From assembly GCF_004405105.1 (NCBI RefSeq), contig NZ_SORW01000008.1, positions 1 to 64,000 of the forward strand: a DNA stretch of 64,000 nt, in the 5' to 3' direction. Positions 34,114 through 42,636 of this stretch are shown one piece after another; positions within the stretch are counted from its first letter, which is position 1; each line of letters opens with the position of its first letter. Under the pieces are notes generated by a model, which searched no databases, was not told where the DNA came from, and was given only the letters and a program-made list of their open reading frames with translations. A program made the translations under genes and the position numbers. Source of the stretch: Jeotgalibacillus sp. R-1-5s-1 (lineage in GTDB: Bacteria; Bacillota; Bacilli; Bacillales; Jeotgalibacillaceae).

Positions 34114-34722
34114 ATGCATTCCTTATTGGAAAATCAGGCGAAAGACTGCTGCTGGTTGAACGAGCCGCCGGACTACGCGCTTGAAGATAAAGAATTAATC
34201 GTCAAAACAAAAGAAAAGACAGATTTCTGGAGAAAAACGCATTACGGCTTTGATCGCATGGATGGACATGTCTTTTATAAGGAAATCATAGGTGCCTTTG
34301 AAACAGAAGCCGTATTCACAATGAAGGATCCGAAAAGCCGGTATGATCAGGCGGGTCTTTTTATTATGGTATCAGATGACTGCTGGCTGAAGGCGTCACT
34401 TGAATATATCCCGGAAAAGCATTCCTTCCTCGGTGCTGTCGTTACAAATAATGGATACTCAGACTGGTCATCGTGTAACGTGCCAACACCTGAAAACGGA
34501 ATTAAGCTCGCGTTCAAAATTTCCCGTGAAGGCGGAAACTACCGGATCTGGTCCAAACCCGCAGAAGGCGATCATGAATATCAGCAGTTGAGAATTGCCC
34601 GTCTTCATGAGGATGATCACAATGGTAAAGTAAAGCTTGGCCTATACGCATGCAGTCCATCACCAGGCGGAGGTTTTACCACAGTTTTCCACTCCTGGAC
34701 CGTTCAATTAGAAGTGAAGTAA
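34114..34722 (+). CDS. DUF1349 family protein
   Basis: A 202-residue soluble protein with the DUF1349 jelly-roll fold (concanavalin-like). Marks are the aromatic-rich stretch DFWRKTHYGFDRMDGHVFY, QAGLFIMVSDDCWLKASLEY and the closing GLYACSPSPGGGFTTVFHSW. The family's function is not established; its fold suggests sugar binding. ATG at 34114 has AAAGGAG eight bases upstream. It lies 12 bases before the DinB gene and both may be read from lia. Confidence 0.82.
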   Translation: MHSLLENQAKDCCWLNEPPDYALEDKELIVKTKEKTDFWRKTHYGFDRMDGHVFYKEIIGAFETEAVFTMKDPKSRYDQAGLFIMVSDDCWLKASLEYIPEKHSFLGAVVTNNGYSDWSSCNVPTPENGIKLAFKISREGGNYRIWSKPAEGDHEYQQLRIARLHEDDHNGKVKLGLYACSPSPGGGFTTVFHSWTVQLEVK

Positions 34723-34734
34723 AGGAATGATTGG

Positions 34735-35214
34735 ATGATTACAATAGAAGATTGGTTTTCCTATCATAAATGGGGAACGCAAAAACAGCTCGCTCATTTG
34801 AAAACGTTACCTGAAGAAGTTTATACAAAAGAAATTCAAAGTGTATTTCCGTCCATAAAGGAAGTGTTTGACCACGTCTATGTAGTGGATTATTTGTGGC
34901 TGGAGCGGATTAAAGGAACAGAAAGGCCAGAGGCTCCCGCTACATCACTCAGAACCGTAGAGGAAGCATCAGCGGCTTTTAAGGAGCTCCACTTGCAATA
35001 CGATCAGGTGCTGGCAGAGATTGACCCTGTTACAATCCGATCCTTTTTTACGATGAAAGGAATTCCGATGACGAATTCTGTTGAGGAAATGGTTTACACA
35101 GTCGTCAATCACGGCTCTTACCATAGAGGAAACGTGACAGCTATGCATCGTCAGCTTGGATATAGCGGGGTTGTATATGATTATATTTATTATTTGAATG
35201 AAAAAAGAAGCTGA
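34735..35214 (+). CDS. DinB family protein
   Basis: A 159-residue four-helix-bundle protein of the DinB/YfiT superfamily of metal-dependent enzymes, many of which use bacillithiol. The three metal His are plausible at about 47 (VFDHVYVVD), 125 and 129 (VVNHGSYHRGNV). It opens with MITIEDWFSYHKWG, usual for the group. AAAGGAATG precedes the ATG. Its substrate is unknown. It is co-directional with the DUF1349 gene and ends at a bidirectional terminator. Confidence 0.85.
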   Translation: MITIEDWFSYHKWGTQKQLAHLKTLPEEVYTKEIQSVFPSIKEVFDHVYVVDYLWLERIKGTERPEAPATSLRTVEEASAAFKELHLQYDQVLAEIDPVTIRSFFTMKGIPMTNSVEEMVYTVVNHGSYHRGNVTAMHRQLGYSGVVYDYIYYLNEKRS

Positions 35215-35240
35215 AATCAGATCAGCTTCTTTTTTTATTA
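35200..35240. terminator. Bidirectional terminator between the DinB and carbonic anhydrase genes
   Basis: AAAAGAAGCTGA pairs with TCAGCTTCTTTT around AATCAGA; T runs occur on both strands. Confidence 0.87.
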
Positions 35241-35804
35241 CGCTTTTACATAACCCTCAGACACGAGATCAAGACGGCCAGTTTCAGGATCGATAACAAG
35301 TCCGTGGACAGGAACTTTGGCATCCATCAGCGGGTGATTACGAACAAGCTCTGCTGTGTGCTTCACACTATCAGACACGTCATCAAAACCTTTCAGCCAC
35401 TCGTGTAAATTGATGCCGGAATATCCTAATGTATCAATTGTTTCATCAGAAATACCACGGTTCTTCATTTTAGAAATCATGGATTCACTGTTTACCGCAC
35501 CCATACCGCAATCGTAGTGGCCGATAATCAGTACTTCATCTGCCTGAAGCTCATAAACTGCAACAAGAAGGCTTCGCATGACGCTTCCAAACGGGTGAGT
35601 AATCACGGCTCCGGCATTGCGGACCATTTTGACGTCACCGTTTTTAAGGTTCATCGATTTAGGTAAAAGCTCTAGAAGACGTGTATCCATGCATGTCAGG
35701 ATGACAAGCTTTTTGTCAGGGAGCTTTGTCGTGGCGTATGTTTCATATTCTTTTTCTTTAACGAATGTTTCGTTATAGGTAAGCAGTTCGGATAATAGTG
35801 TCAT
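35238..35804 (-). CDS. ytiB: Beta-class carbonic anhydrase (YtiB-like)
   Basis: A 188-residue zinc enzyme that interconverts CO2 and bicarbonate. The beta-class signature is clear: ILTCMDTRL (Cys ligand and the Asp-Arg pair, about 37-43) and IIGHYDCGMG (His and Cys ligands, about 95-101). Length and sequence resemble YtiB of B. subtilis. AAGGAGG lies six bases before the ATG. It is monocistronic. Confidence 0.9.
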   Translation of the reverse strand: MTLLSELLTYNETFVKEKEYETYATTKLPDKKLVILTCMDTRLLELLPKSMNLKNGDVKMVRNAGAVITHPFGSVMRSLLVAVYELQADEVLIIGHYDCGMGAVNSESMISKMKNRGISDETIDTLGYSGINLHEWLKGFDDVSDSVKHTAELVRNHPLMDAKVPVHGLVIDPETGRLDLVSEGYVKA

Positions 35805-36016
35805 GTAAATCCTCCTTATGTAAATATGGATTGATACGTTGCAGATGATCTTCCTTCTTTATTGTAAGTAAAGATTTGGGTTCTGTCGAATGTATTTGGA
35901 GAACCGGAGCGGATTCTTTCTTACGTGGCCGGATGTTGAATCCGTCTTTGCTTCAGCTGTTTTTACCTGACCGTTTCCTTAATAGGAGTTGACAGGAGAA
36001 CAAGGATTTAAAAAGC

Positions 36017-36131
36017 GGGCAGAAGGCATCCTTCGCTTTCCGCGGCCGCGCGGTGAGCCAGCTATTGCTGCGCAATACGCTGTCTCACCTGTCGCTTCGC
36101 TGCCGCAGGAGTCTACGGATGCCTTCTGCCC
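36017..36131. repeat. Hairpin element in a 15-bp flanking stem
   Basis: GGGCAGAAGGCATCC (36017-36031) and its perfect complement (36117-36131) enclose a full A core: CGCTTTCCGCGGCCGCGCGG, TGAGCCAGCT, loop ATTGCTGCGCAAT, then CTGTCTCACCTGTCGCTTCG and GCCGCAGGAGTCTAC. The core pairs with itself (GGTGAG with CTCACC). It lies between the carbonic anhydrase and msrAB genes. Confidence 0.75.
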
Positions 36132-36161
36132 TGGGTTTGTGCAGTAGATTTCGGTTTTTTT

Positions 36162-36277
36162 GGAAAGATAGTTGGTTAAGTTCAAGAACTGACCCAGATT
36201 CTCAGTAGTTTTTGAGAGAGTGGTTATATAGATGGAGAAGGTTGTTAAAAAGATAGAAAGAGTTGTCAAATAAGTTT
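36162..36277. repeat. 21-bp periodic array 6 with one 30-bp step
   Basis: Units starting GAAAGA or GAGAGA lie at 36163, 36184 (weak), then 30 bases on at 36214, 36235 and 36256. Cores are GAGAGAGTGGTTATAT, GAGAAGGTTGTTAAAA and GAAAGAGTTGTCAAAT, clearly related to the AGAGTGGTCGAATA unit of array 5. The minus strand again reads as YLTTLSI, FLTTFSI, YITTLSK heptads. Confidence 0.65.
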
Positions 36278-36283
36278 CAGTGA

Positions 36284-36328
36284 TAAAAAAACCTGGATGC
36301 CGCTTGTCGGGCATTCAGGTTTTTGGTA
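36284..36328 (-). terminator. Terminator of msrAB
   Basis: AAACCTGGATGCC pairs with GGCATTCAGGTTT around GCTTGTCGG region; a T run follows on the minus strand. Confidence 0.82.
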
Positions 36329-36329
36329 A

Positions 36330-37484
36330 TCAGGATTCAAACAGGTATGAAAATTCTCCGTAGCCTTCTGCTTCAAGGTCTTCAGCGGGGATAAATCTCA
36401 TGGCTGCTGAGTTCATGCAGTATCGGAGGCCGGTTGGCTCTGGGCCGTCTTCAAATACGTGGCCAAGATGGGAATCGGCGTATTTACTGCGGACTTCAAT
36501 TCTCATACCGAAAATTCCCGGATCTTCAACTTCTACGATATTTTCAGGGACTAGTGGTTTCGTAAAGGAAGGCCAGCCCGTTCTGGAATCGTATTTGTCT
36601 GTAGAACTGAATAGAGGTTCGCCTGAGACGATGTCTACATAAATGCCGTCTTCGTAAAAGCCGTCATACTCATTATCAAAAGGGGTTTCTGTTCCGTCTT
36701 CCTGTGTGACTTCATATTGAATGTCGGTTAGCATTTCACGGAGTTCCTCATCAGTATAGCTGACATTATAAGGACTGTTTTCTTCCTGTTCCTCTTTTGT
36801 TGGCAAATCACCGTTTCGTTCATCAACTGTCCAGTACTGATTTAAGAATTGATCTCTACCGGAGTTTGCCCGGTAAAGTTCATATCGTCCTTCATTTTTA
36901 ATGTAATAATCCTGATGATATTCTTCTGCAATATAAAATGTGGAAGCATCCGTAATCGGAACGATGATCTCAGCATCAAACCTGCCGGAATCAATTAATT
37001 CCTGTTTGGAAGCTTCAGCTGCAGCTCTTTCTTCATCATTTTGTACAAAGATTTCAGGACGGTACTGCTTTCCGCGGTCAATAAACTGACCTTCTGAATC
37101 TGTCGGATCGATCTGTTTCCAGAATACATCCAGCAGATCCTCATAACTGATGACACTTGGATCATAAATGACCTGCACGGCTTCTGTATGACCGGTTTCG
37201 CCACCGGCTACTTGACTGTATTCAGGATTTTCTTCTTCTCCACCGGTATAACCGGATACCGCATCACGTACACCGGCAAGCTTTTCAAATGGTGGCTCCA
37301 TACACCAGAAGCATCCGCCGGCAAAAATAGCGACTTCTTCATTAGGTGCAAGGTCCGCGCCTGAGCTTGCTTCACTGCCATATGACCGGTTCAGCAATTC
37401 ATCGGAGAAGGCGAAAAAGAGGCCTGCAGCAGCTACAACCAGCCCCACACTGATTAATAGCCAGTTTTTCTTTTTTCTTTTCAT
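36330..37484 (-). CDS. msrAB: Membrane-anchored methionine sulfoxide reductase MsrA-MsrB fusion
   Basis: A 384-residue bifunctional repair enzyme for both methionine sulfoxide stereoisomers, placed outside the membrane. A basic start (KRKKKNW) and one helix (about 8-26, [19 protein letters not shown]) form a signal anchor. MsrA follows with [11 protein letters not shown] (catalytic Cys about 58), then a linker, and MsrB from about 240 with GWPSF, HLGHVF and [11 protein letters not shown] (catalytic Cys). The usual zinc CxxC pairs of MsrB are absent. It probably gets electrons from an extracytoplasmic thiol system not in this window. GGGGTGAG precedes the ATG. Confidence 0.92.
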   Translation of the reverse strand: MKRKKKNWLLISVGLVVAAAGLFFAFSDELLNRSYGSEASSGADLAPNEEVAIFAGGCFWCMEPPFEKLAGVRDAVSGYTGGEEENPEYSQVAGGETGHTEAVQVIYDPSVISYEDLLDVFWKQIDPTDSEGQFIDRGKQYRPEIFVQNDEERAAAEASKQELIDSGRFDAEIIVPITDASTFYIAEEYHQDYYIKNEGRYELYRANSGRDQFLNQYWTVDERNGDLPTKEEQEENSPYNVSYTDEELREMLTDIQYEVTQEDGTETPFDNEYDGFYEDGIYVDIVSGEPLFSSTDKYDSRTGWPSFTKPLVPENIVEVEDPGIFGMRIEVRSKYADSHLGHVFEDGPEPTGLRYCMNSAAMRFIPAEDLEAEGYGEFSYLFES

Positions 37485-37662
37485 TCGCTCACCCCATTAG
37501 TTTTAGATGGAAGTGAAATGTCCAACTCTTAAGTAAAACATAACATATTTACAGATTCTTTAATAAAAATAATGCTCAGACCCTATCTTTAAGTATTCAG
37601 AATTTGCTAAAATATAAGAAAATAGTTCACGGTACGACTCCCCAGGCGAAAGGAGCGCGAAT

Positions 37663-38145
37663 ATGAGTGATTTCGAAATCGTTAGAAAATCAAGCTTTTA
37701 CTTTGTCGGCATGAAATGGACAGGCACATATGAGGCTGCTGCACACGGAGATATTTTCCCGGTCATTGAAGAATGTCAGAAGAGGATAAAGGAACTTGAC
37801 CTTGCGAGTGAGGAATCAGATTATATCGGTCTGTCTTATCAGGATCGTCCGGATGGATTTACGTATTACTTTGGAGTGGAGGCACTTCGCACACAGAAAA
37901 TCCCACCCGATATGCATCGGATCATCGTGCCATCCCATCATTATGCCGTCACAGAGCACAATGGACAGCAGGCATGGAAAAGCTATGAAAAACTATACCG
38001 CTGGGCACAGTCACAGGGCATTCAGCTGAATCAGGCAGGTCTCGATCATATCGAAGTCTACTCAGCAGATTACAACCCTTACAAAATGTCACCAACCCTG
38101 AAAATCGGACTGCCCGTCAAACAACGAAATCTTGCAAATACATGA
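37663..38145 (+). CDS. GyrI-like/AraC effector-binding-domain protein
   Basis: A 160-residue soluble protein with the GyrI-like small-molecule-binding fold (FYFVGMKWTGTYEAAAHGDI, FTYYFGVEALRTQKIPPDMH, HYAVTEHNG). Such stand-alone domains bind or hydrolyse drug-like ligands or act in regulation; there is no DNA-binding part here. AAAGGAGCGCG lies upstream of the ATG. It is monocistronic with a hairpin terminator. Its specific role is unknown. Confidence 0.78.
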   Translation: MSDFEIVRKSSFYFVGMKWTGTYEAAAHGDIFPVIEECQKRIKELDLASEESDYIGLSYQDRPDGFTYYFGVEALRTQKIPPDMHRIIVPSHHYAVTEHNGQQAWKSYEKLYRWAQSQGIQLNQAGLDHIEVYSADYNPYKMSPTLKIGLPVKQRNLANT

Positions 38146-38171
38146 CAGGATGAGTAAAATAAATGCTGGAA

Positions 38172-38212
38172 TTACTTAAGAAGCATCTGGAACGGGATGT
38201 TTCTTTTTTGTC
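38172..38212 (+). terminator. Terminator of the GyrI-like gene
   Basis: AAGAAGCATC pairs with GATGTTTCTT around TGGAACGG, followed by six Ts. Confidence 0.75.
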
Positions 38213-38277
38213 TGTATAAAAGGTAGAGTGAGGGGCTGTCCCTAACGCTGCAATATTATAAAACAGGAGGTACTGCC

Positions 38278-38775
38278 ATGTCAGGCCGTAATGAGAAAGA
38301 ATTGGAAGGCGTTAATCTTCTTGGAAATCAGGGAGTGGAGTATTCATTTAACTATTCACCGGATGTGCTTGAAGCATTTGAAAACAAGCATGTGAACCGT
38401 GATTATTTTGTAAAATTTAACTGTCCTGAGTTTACATCACTTTGTCCGAAAACAAATCAGCCGGACTTTGCGACGATCTATATCAGTTATATTCCTGATC
38501 AAAAGATGGTGGAGAGTAAGTCACTGAAGCTATATTTGTTCAGTTTCCGTAATCATGGTGATTTCCATGAGGACTGCATGAATATCATTTTGAATGACCT
38601 GGTTGAATTGATGGATCCTCGTTACATTGAGGTGTGGGGTAAGTTTACGCCGCGTGGCGGAATTTCGATTGATCCATATACGAATTACGGGAAGCCGGGT
38701 ACGAAGTATGAAGAGATGGCGTATCACCGCCTGATGAATCATGATATGTATCCGGAGAAGATTGATAATCGTTAA
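38278..38775 (+). CDS. queF: NADPH-dependent preQ0 reductase QueF
   Basis: A 165-residue enzyme that reduces 7-cyano-7-deazaguanine to preQ1, the last free-base step toward tRNA queuosine. The short QueF type shows catalytic Cys56 ([14 protein letters not shown]) with Asp63, and the QueF motif [20 protein letters not shown] that binds NADPH and substrate. GGAGG lies nine bases before the ATG. It is alone, not with queCDE. I found no convincing preQ1 riboswitch in the leader. The hairpin element 38784-38895 follows at once and probably contains its terminator. Confidence 0.94.
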   Translation: MSGRNEKELEGVNLLGNQGVEYSFNYSPDVLEAFENKHVNRDYFVKFNCPEFTSLCPKTNQPDFATIYISYIPDQKMVESKSLKLYLFSFRNHGDFHEDCMNIILNDLVELMDPRYIEVWGKFTPRGGISIDPYTNYGKPGTKYEEMAYHRLMNHDMYPEKIDNR

Positions 38776-38783
38776 TTAAAGCC

Positions 38784-38897
38784 GGGCCGGATTCCCCCTT
38801 CGCTTTCCACGGCCGGGCGGTGAGCCAACTGTGCTTCGCACAGCTATCTCACCTGTCCCTTCACTGCCGTAGGAGTCTTCGGGGGAATACGGCCCTT
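38784..38897. repeat. Hairpin element in the terminator stem of queF
   Basis: GGGCCGGATTCCCCC (38784-38798) and GGGGGAATACGGCCC (38881-38895) pair at 14 of 15 positions. The A core between them is complete (CGCTTTCCACGGCCGGGCGG, TGAGCCAACT, loop GTGCTTCGCAC, AGCTATCTCACCTGTC, GCCGTAGGAGTCTTC). It begins nine bases after the queF stop and no other terminator precedes it. Confidence 0.75.
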
Positions 38898-38939
38898 TGT
38901 TCATATCAACTTATCACGGTTTTATAAAAATAGAAATAT

Positions 38940-39052
38940 GGCCGGGTCAAATTTTTTCTGCGGCAGCGCGGTGGGGCAATTGTGCTTGACATAGCTATAG
39001 CTGTCTCACCTGTCGGTTCTCTGCCGCAGGAGTCTCCGGATGTGACCCGGCC
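38940..39052. repeat. Second hairpin element after queF
   Basis: GGCCGGGTCAAAT (38940-38952) and ATGTGACCCGGCC (39040-39052) pair at 12 of 13. The core is a more divergent A copy (GCGGCAGCGCGGTGGGGCAA, AGCTGTCTCACCTGTCGG, GCCGCAGGAGTCTCC) that has lost most of the CGCTTTCC start. Confidence 0.7.
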
Positions 39053-39084
39053 TTTGATTTCTCGATTTCTTTAATAAAATAGTA

Positions 39085-39142
39085 TCGGGCCGGATTCCAT
39101 TTGCTGACTTAGCATTGGGATCCGGCTTTTTGTCTGCGTATT
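39085..39142 (+). terminator. Element-free terminator with the same stem as the element at 38784
   Basis: GGGCCGGATTCC, a 19-base loop, then GGGATCCGGC and five Ts. The left arm is identical to the first 12 bases of the outer arm of the 38784 element, but the loop is ordinary. The rest of 39143-39279 holds nothing I can name. Confidence 0.65.
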
Positions 39143-39279
39143 ATTCTGAATATAGCAGATTTTAGTTGATGAGAAGAATTAAGTCATGAGGGTTTTACTT
39201 ATTTCACTATTAGATTAAAGAGCTGACTGAATGATAAATATCTTTTTCGGCAACGCTTGTTAAAAAAGGCGGTTAAGCG

Positions 39280-39972
39280 ATGAACGAATATTTGATCGTG
39301 ATCATAAGAGCGGTTTTGATTGTGTTGGTTTTGTTTGTTTGTACAAAGCTTCTTGGAAAAAAGCAGATTTCCCAGCTATCTTTTTTTGAATATGTGACGG
39401 GCATTACGATTGGCAGTATCGGAGCTGAGGTGATTACTGGTCTGGATCGAAACTTTTATCATGGGGTTCTCGGAATTCTGGCTTTTATTGCGATTCCGCT
39501 GCTTGCTGATTTTGGTTCTTTGAAAAGCAAGAAACTGCGTGACCTCATAGAAGGAGAGGGGACGGTAATGATTCAGCGTGGTGAGATCATTGAGAAAAAT
39601 CTAAAAAAAGAACGTTATACATCGGATGAGCTGCTGGAGCTTTTGAGAAAAAAAGAAGTTTTTGAGGTGTCTGATGTTGAGTTTGCGATCCTTGAACCCT
39701 CAGGAGATCTGAATGTACTCCTGAAGGATGAAGCGAAGCCGCTTACAAAAAAAGATGTTTTCGGCACACAACCCCAGTCCGGAGAGCCTGTGGTTTTGAT
39801 TATGGATGGAAAGCCTATGGATAAGGCACTTCAATCGATTGAAAAAACGAGAGAGTGGATGACAGAGGAGCTTGCTAAAAGAAGGCTGCTGATGAAAGAT
39901 GTTTTTCTTGCCCAGATGAATGGTGATGGCAGAATGTACTTTGATTTATACGATCATCAGGAAAAAAATTAA
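39280..39972 (+). CDS. YetF/DUF421 family membrane protein
   Basis: A 230-residue protein with three N-terminal helices (about 5-25, 38-55, 60-75) and a soluble alpha/beta tail of two DUF421 repeats (GEGTVMIQRGEIIEKNLKKE; GEPVVLIMDGKPMDKALQS). YetF-type proteins are widespread in spore formers; roles in germinant receptor stability (the 2Duf subset) or membrane stress have been described for some. The start has AAAAAAGGCGG upstream. It is monocistronic. Which subgroup it belongs to cannot be decided here. Confidence 0.85.
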   Translation: MNEYLIVIIRAVLIVLVLFVCTKLLGKKQISQLSFFEYVTGITIGSIGAEVITGLDRNFYHGVLGILAFIAIPLLADFGSLKSKKLRDLIEGEGTVMIQRGEIIEKNLKKERYTSDELLELLRKKEVFEVSDVEFAILEPSGDLNVLLKDEAKPLTKKDVFGTQPQSGEPVVLIMDGKPMDKALQSIEKTREWMTEELAKRRLLMKDVFLAQMNGDGRMYFDLYDHQEKN

Positions 39973-40098
39973 ATCCGGCTGTCTTTATAAAAATGACAGT
40001 TTCCCGCATATATCAGCGTTATAATCGCTTACAATTGCATAATCATACGACAGGCAGAATCATTAAAAAAGACTGATAATACCTTGAGCCCGAACCTC

Positions 40099-40127
40099 TT
40101 TACATGCCGATTCACACCGCGTATAAT
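40099..40127 (+). promoter_or_regulatory. Sigma-A promoter of the YitT-family gene
   Basis: TTTACA (40099-40104), a 17-base spacer and TATAAT (40122-40127), about 44 bases before the ATG. Confidence 0.75.
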
Positions 40128-40170
40128 GCGTTTTTGTGAATTGAAAATTGCATAGAGGGAGGCATTTCGC

Positions 40171-41016
40171 ATGAAAAAATTAATGAGTTTTCTATTAATG
40201 AATCTTGGAGCATTTTTTGTTGCTGTTAACGTTCATTTTTTCTTATCCCCGAACAGCCTTGCAACCGGAGGCGTCAGCGGAATGTCCATCGTATTAAATT
40301 CTCTTTTTCCGGGATTATCGATCGGACTGTTCATGATTATTGTTAATATTCTATTGTTTATTTTAGGCGTTATTTTTCTTGGCTTTCAATTTGGTGCCAA
40401 AACGATTTATACAAGCTTTGCATTATCAGGTTACGTCTGGCTCCTTGAATGGATCGCGCCGATGACAGCGCCGCTCAGCGATGATATTCTGATTCAACTC
40501 ATTATCGGTCAGTGTATTGCCGCAACAGGAATGGCGATCGTGTTTCACCAGCGTGCTTCAACCGGCGGTACAGATATTATTGCAATGATTTTAAACAAAT
40601 ATATTAAAATTGAAATTGGGCGTGCAGTGCTCTTTTCAGACCTTGCCGTCGCACTATCTTCATCTCTGCTGTTTGGTCCACAAACGGGTATGTACGCATT
40701 TTTCGGCGTTATTTTAAATGGCTTAATGATCGACTATACACTTCAGCAATTTAACGCAAACAAAGAAGTCGTCATCATCAGCCAGAAGAGCGCACTCATC
40801 CGTGCATTTATCGTGGGTGAACTCGGCCGCGGTGCTACTATCCACACAGCGAAAGGTGCCTTCAATTACGAACAAAAAGAAGTCATCACAACCATATTAG
40901 GACGAAAAGATCTGTCACGTCTGAAAAACTATATCGGCAAACAGGATGAAAAAGCCTTCATAACCGTCCACAACATGAACGAAATCCTCGGCCAGAACTT
41001 TAAACGTCTCGCCTGA
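40171..41016 (+). CDS. YitT family protein (DUF161/DUF2179)
   Basis: A 281-residue membrane protein: five or six helices (about 5-185; a HQRASTGGTDIIAMILNKY motif typical of YitT proteins) and a C-terminal cytoplasmic DUF2179 domain (EVVIISQKSALIRAFIVGEL, GRGATIHTAKGAF). Bacillus has several such paralogues (YitT, YvjA, YpjC, YqfU); which one this is cannot be said. Function is unknown. GAGGGAGG precedes the ATG, and a good promoter and terminator bound it. Confidence 0.88.
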   Translation: MKKLMSFLLMNLGAFFVAVNVHFFLSPNSLATGGVSGMSIVLNSLFPGLSIGLFMIIVNILLFILGVIFLGFQFGAKTIYTSFALSGYVWLLEWIAPMTAPLSDDILIQLIIGQCIAATGMAIVFHQRASTGGTDIIAMILNKYIKIEIGRAVLFSDLAVALSSSLLFGPQTGMYAFFGVILNGLMIDYTLQQFNANKEVVIISQKSALIRAFIVGELGRGATIHTAKGAFNYEQKEVITTILGRKDLSRLKNYIGKQDEKAFITVHNMNEILGQNFKRLA

Positions 41017-41019
41017 CTC

Positions 41020-41056
41020 TAAACCACAGCAAAAAAAGCTGTGGTTTTTTCATTTG
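41020..41056 (+). terminator. Terminator of the YitT-family gene
   Basis: AAACCACAGC pairs with GCTGTGGTTT around AAAAAAA, followed by Ts. Confidence 0.87.
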
Positions 41057-41118
41057 TTAACTTCTAATTTTGAAAAAGATTACATAATCAAGAGCCAGTC
41101 GAGTGGAAATAGACTCGA

Positions 41119-41341
41119 GGGCTGGACTCACCTGACGGAAAGGGTCAGATGAAACCGAATGTGCGCAGCACAGGCGGGTTCACCGCCCGGCCTTGGAAAA
41201 GCGAAGGCGACTCGTCCAGCCCCGACAAGCATAAGGCGAAGATGAAAAGAGGGCTGCTTTTACCCTCGTTCAGCTTTGACTTATGACCTCGAGGGGCTAG
41301 TCGCCGTAGCTAGACAGCGGAGCGAAGGATAAGTCCGGCCC
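41119..41341. repeat. Composite hairpin element (A core plus B module)
   Basis: Outer arms GGGCTGGACT (41119-41128) and AGTCCGGCCC (41332-41341) pair with one wobble. The A core is on the minus strand (CACCGCCCGGCC, and GACGGAAAGGGTCAG). The B module follows (GGCGACTCGTCCAGCCCCGA, CAAGCATAAGGCGAAGATGA, AGAGGGCT, then CGTTCAGCTTTGACTTATGA, CCTCGAGGGGCTAGTCGC). The same B module recurs nearly unchanged at 63.8 kb and, diverged, at 6.7 kb. The remainder of 41342-41502 is AT-rich without recognisable features. Confidence 0.72.
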
Positions 41342-41502
41342 GGTTTTATAATGTATAAACGTTATCCAACCCTCCAACAAACATGCACAAACTATATATG
41401 TTTATAAATGTCAATCTATCGACAAATACCCACACAATAGTGAAGATCATCACGATTCCATGATAAGATTGCGAGTAGATCAAAAGTAAAGAAGGGCTGC
41501 AA

Positions 41503-42636
41503 ATGAATGAGTTATATAATAAAGCAGAGTCCTTTATCACGCAGTATTACAGAGAGAAAAAACTGCCGGATTCCGCTCGGAACAAAAGGCTAAATGAAAT
41601 AAAACAAAGCATTCTGTCATCACATACTTATGAACACACTTATGATGAACTGGATTTCGGGGCTAAGGTTGCCTGGAGAAACAGCAACCGCTGCATCGGC
41701 AGACTGTTCTGGAACAGCCTGAACGTGTTTGACGCAAGAGAAGCCAGCTCTGCTGATGATATCAGACAGTCATTATTCAATCATATTGATTACGCCACAA
41801 ATGACGGGAAGATCCGCTCCACAGTGACGTTATTCAAACCAAGAAGAGCTGATGGATCTGATCCCGTACGTATTTACAATCATCAGCTCATTCGTTATGC
41901 GGGCTACAGACAGAAGGATGGGTCCGTCATCGGTGATCCTCATTCTGTTGAGCTGACAGATTTTTGTGAGAAGCTCGGCTGGAAGGGGGAAGGGACTTCA
42001 TATGATGTTCTCCCGATTGTGATTCAGGTAGAAGGTGAGCCGCCTGTTTATTTTGACATACCGTCTCATTTGATAAAGGAGGTTTCTATTATACATCCTG
42101 AGTCTGATGCGTTTAACGAATTGGGTCTGCGCTGGTATGCCGTTCCGATTATTTCAGAGATGAAGCTTGAAATCGGAGGCATTGAATATGTAGCAGCGCC
42201 ATTTAACGGCTGGTACATGGAAACGGAGATTGCCGCCAGAAACTTTGCGGATGAGGAACGTTATCATCAATTACCCAAAGTGGCTGAAGCGTTTGGACTT
42301 TCAACGCTTTATCAGTCTTCTATGTGGAAAGACCGGGCAATTGTTGAGCTTTGCACGGCTGTCATGTATTCGTTTAAAAAAGAGGGCGTCAGCATTGTGG
42401 ATCATCATACAGCCAGTCAGCAGTTTGCAATGTTTGAGGATAGAGAGAAGGGGGAGGGAAGAGAGGTTACAGGAGACTGGACCTGGCTTATTCCACCTGT
42501 ATCTCCGGCTTCCACACCAATTTTTCATAGACAGTACGAAAATACCTGGAAATCACCTAACTTCTTTTATCAGCCATCTATGTTAGATACGGCTGTTAAA
42601 AGCGGATGTCCGTTTTTTCAATCCATTAAAAAATGA
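41503..42636 (+). CDS. nos: Bacterial nitric oxide synthase oxygenase
   Basis: A 377-residue heme enzyme making NO from arginine, equal to the oxygenase half of animal NOS and to YflM of B. subtilis. The heme-binding Cys64 lies in AWRNSNRCIGRLFW; the substrate Glu is in GWYMETEIAARNFAD and the pterin-side stretch is TGDWTWLIPPVSPASTPIFH. There is no reductase domain, so electrons must come from a flavodoxin or similar. Bacterial NOS protects against oxidants and antibiotics. GAAGGG lies before the ATG. It is convergent with the anti-sigma gene. Confidence 0.95.
   Translation: MNELYNKAESFITQYYREKKLPDSARNKRLNEIKQSILSSHTYEHTYDELDFGAKVAWRNSNRCIGRLFWNSLNVFDAREASSADDIRQSLFNHIDYATNDGKIRSTVTLFKPRRADGSDPVRIYNHQLIRYAGYRQKDGSVIGDPHSVELTDFCEKLGWKGEGTSYDVLPIVIQVEGEPPVYFDIPSHLIKEVSIIHPESDAFNELGLRWYAVPIISEMKLEIGGIEYVAAPFNGWYMETEIAARNFADEERYHQLPKVAEAFGLSTLYQSSMWKDRAIVELCTAVMYSFKKEGVSIVDHHTASQQFAMFEDREKGEGREVTGDWTWLIPPVSPASTPIFHRQYENTWKSPNFFYQPSMLDTAVKSGCPFFQSIKK

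Noticed and set aside
38225-38275. preQ1 riboswitch before queF
   Set aside because: GAGGGGCTGTCCCTAACGC looks superficially similar, but the A-rich tail and the CTAA pairing of preQ1-I are missing.
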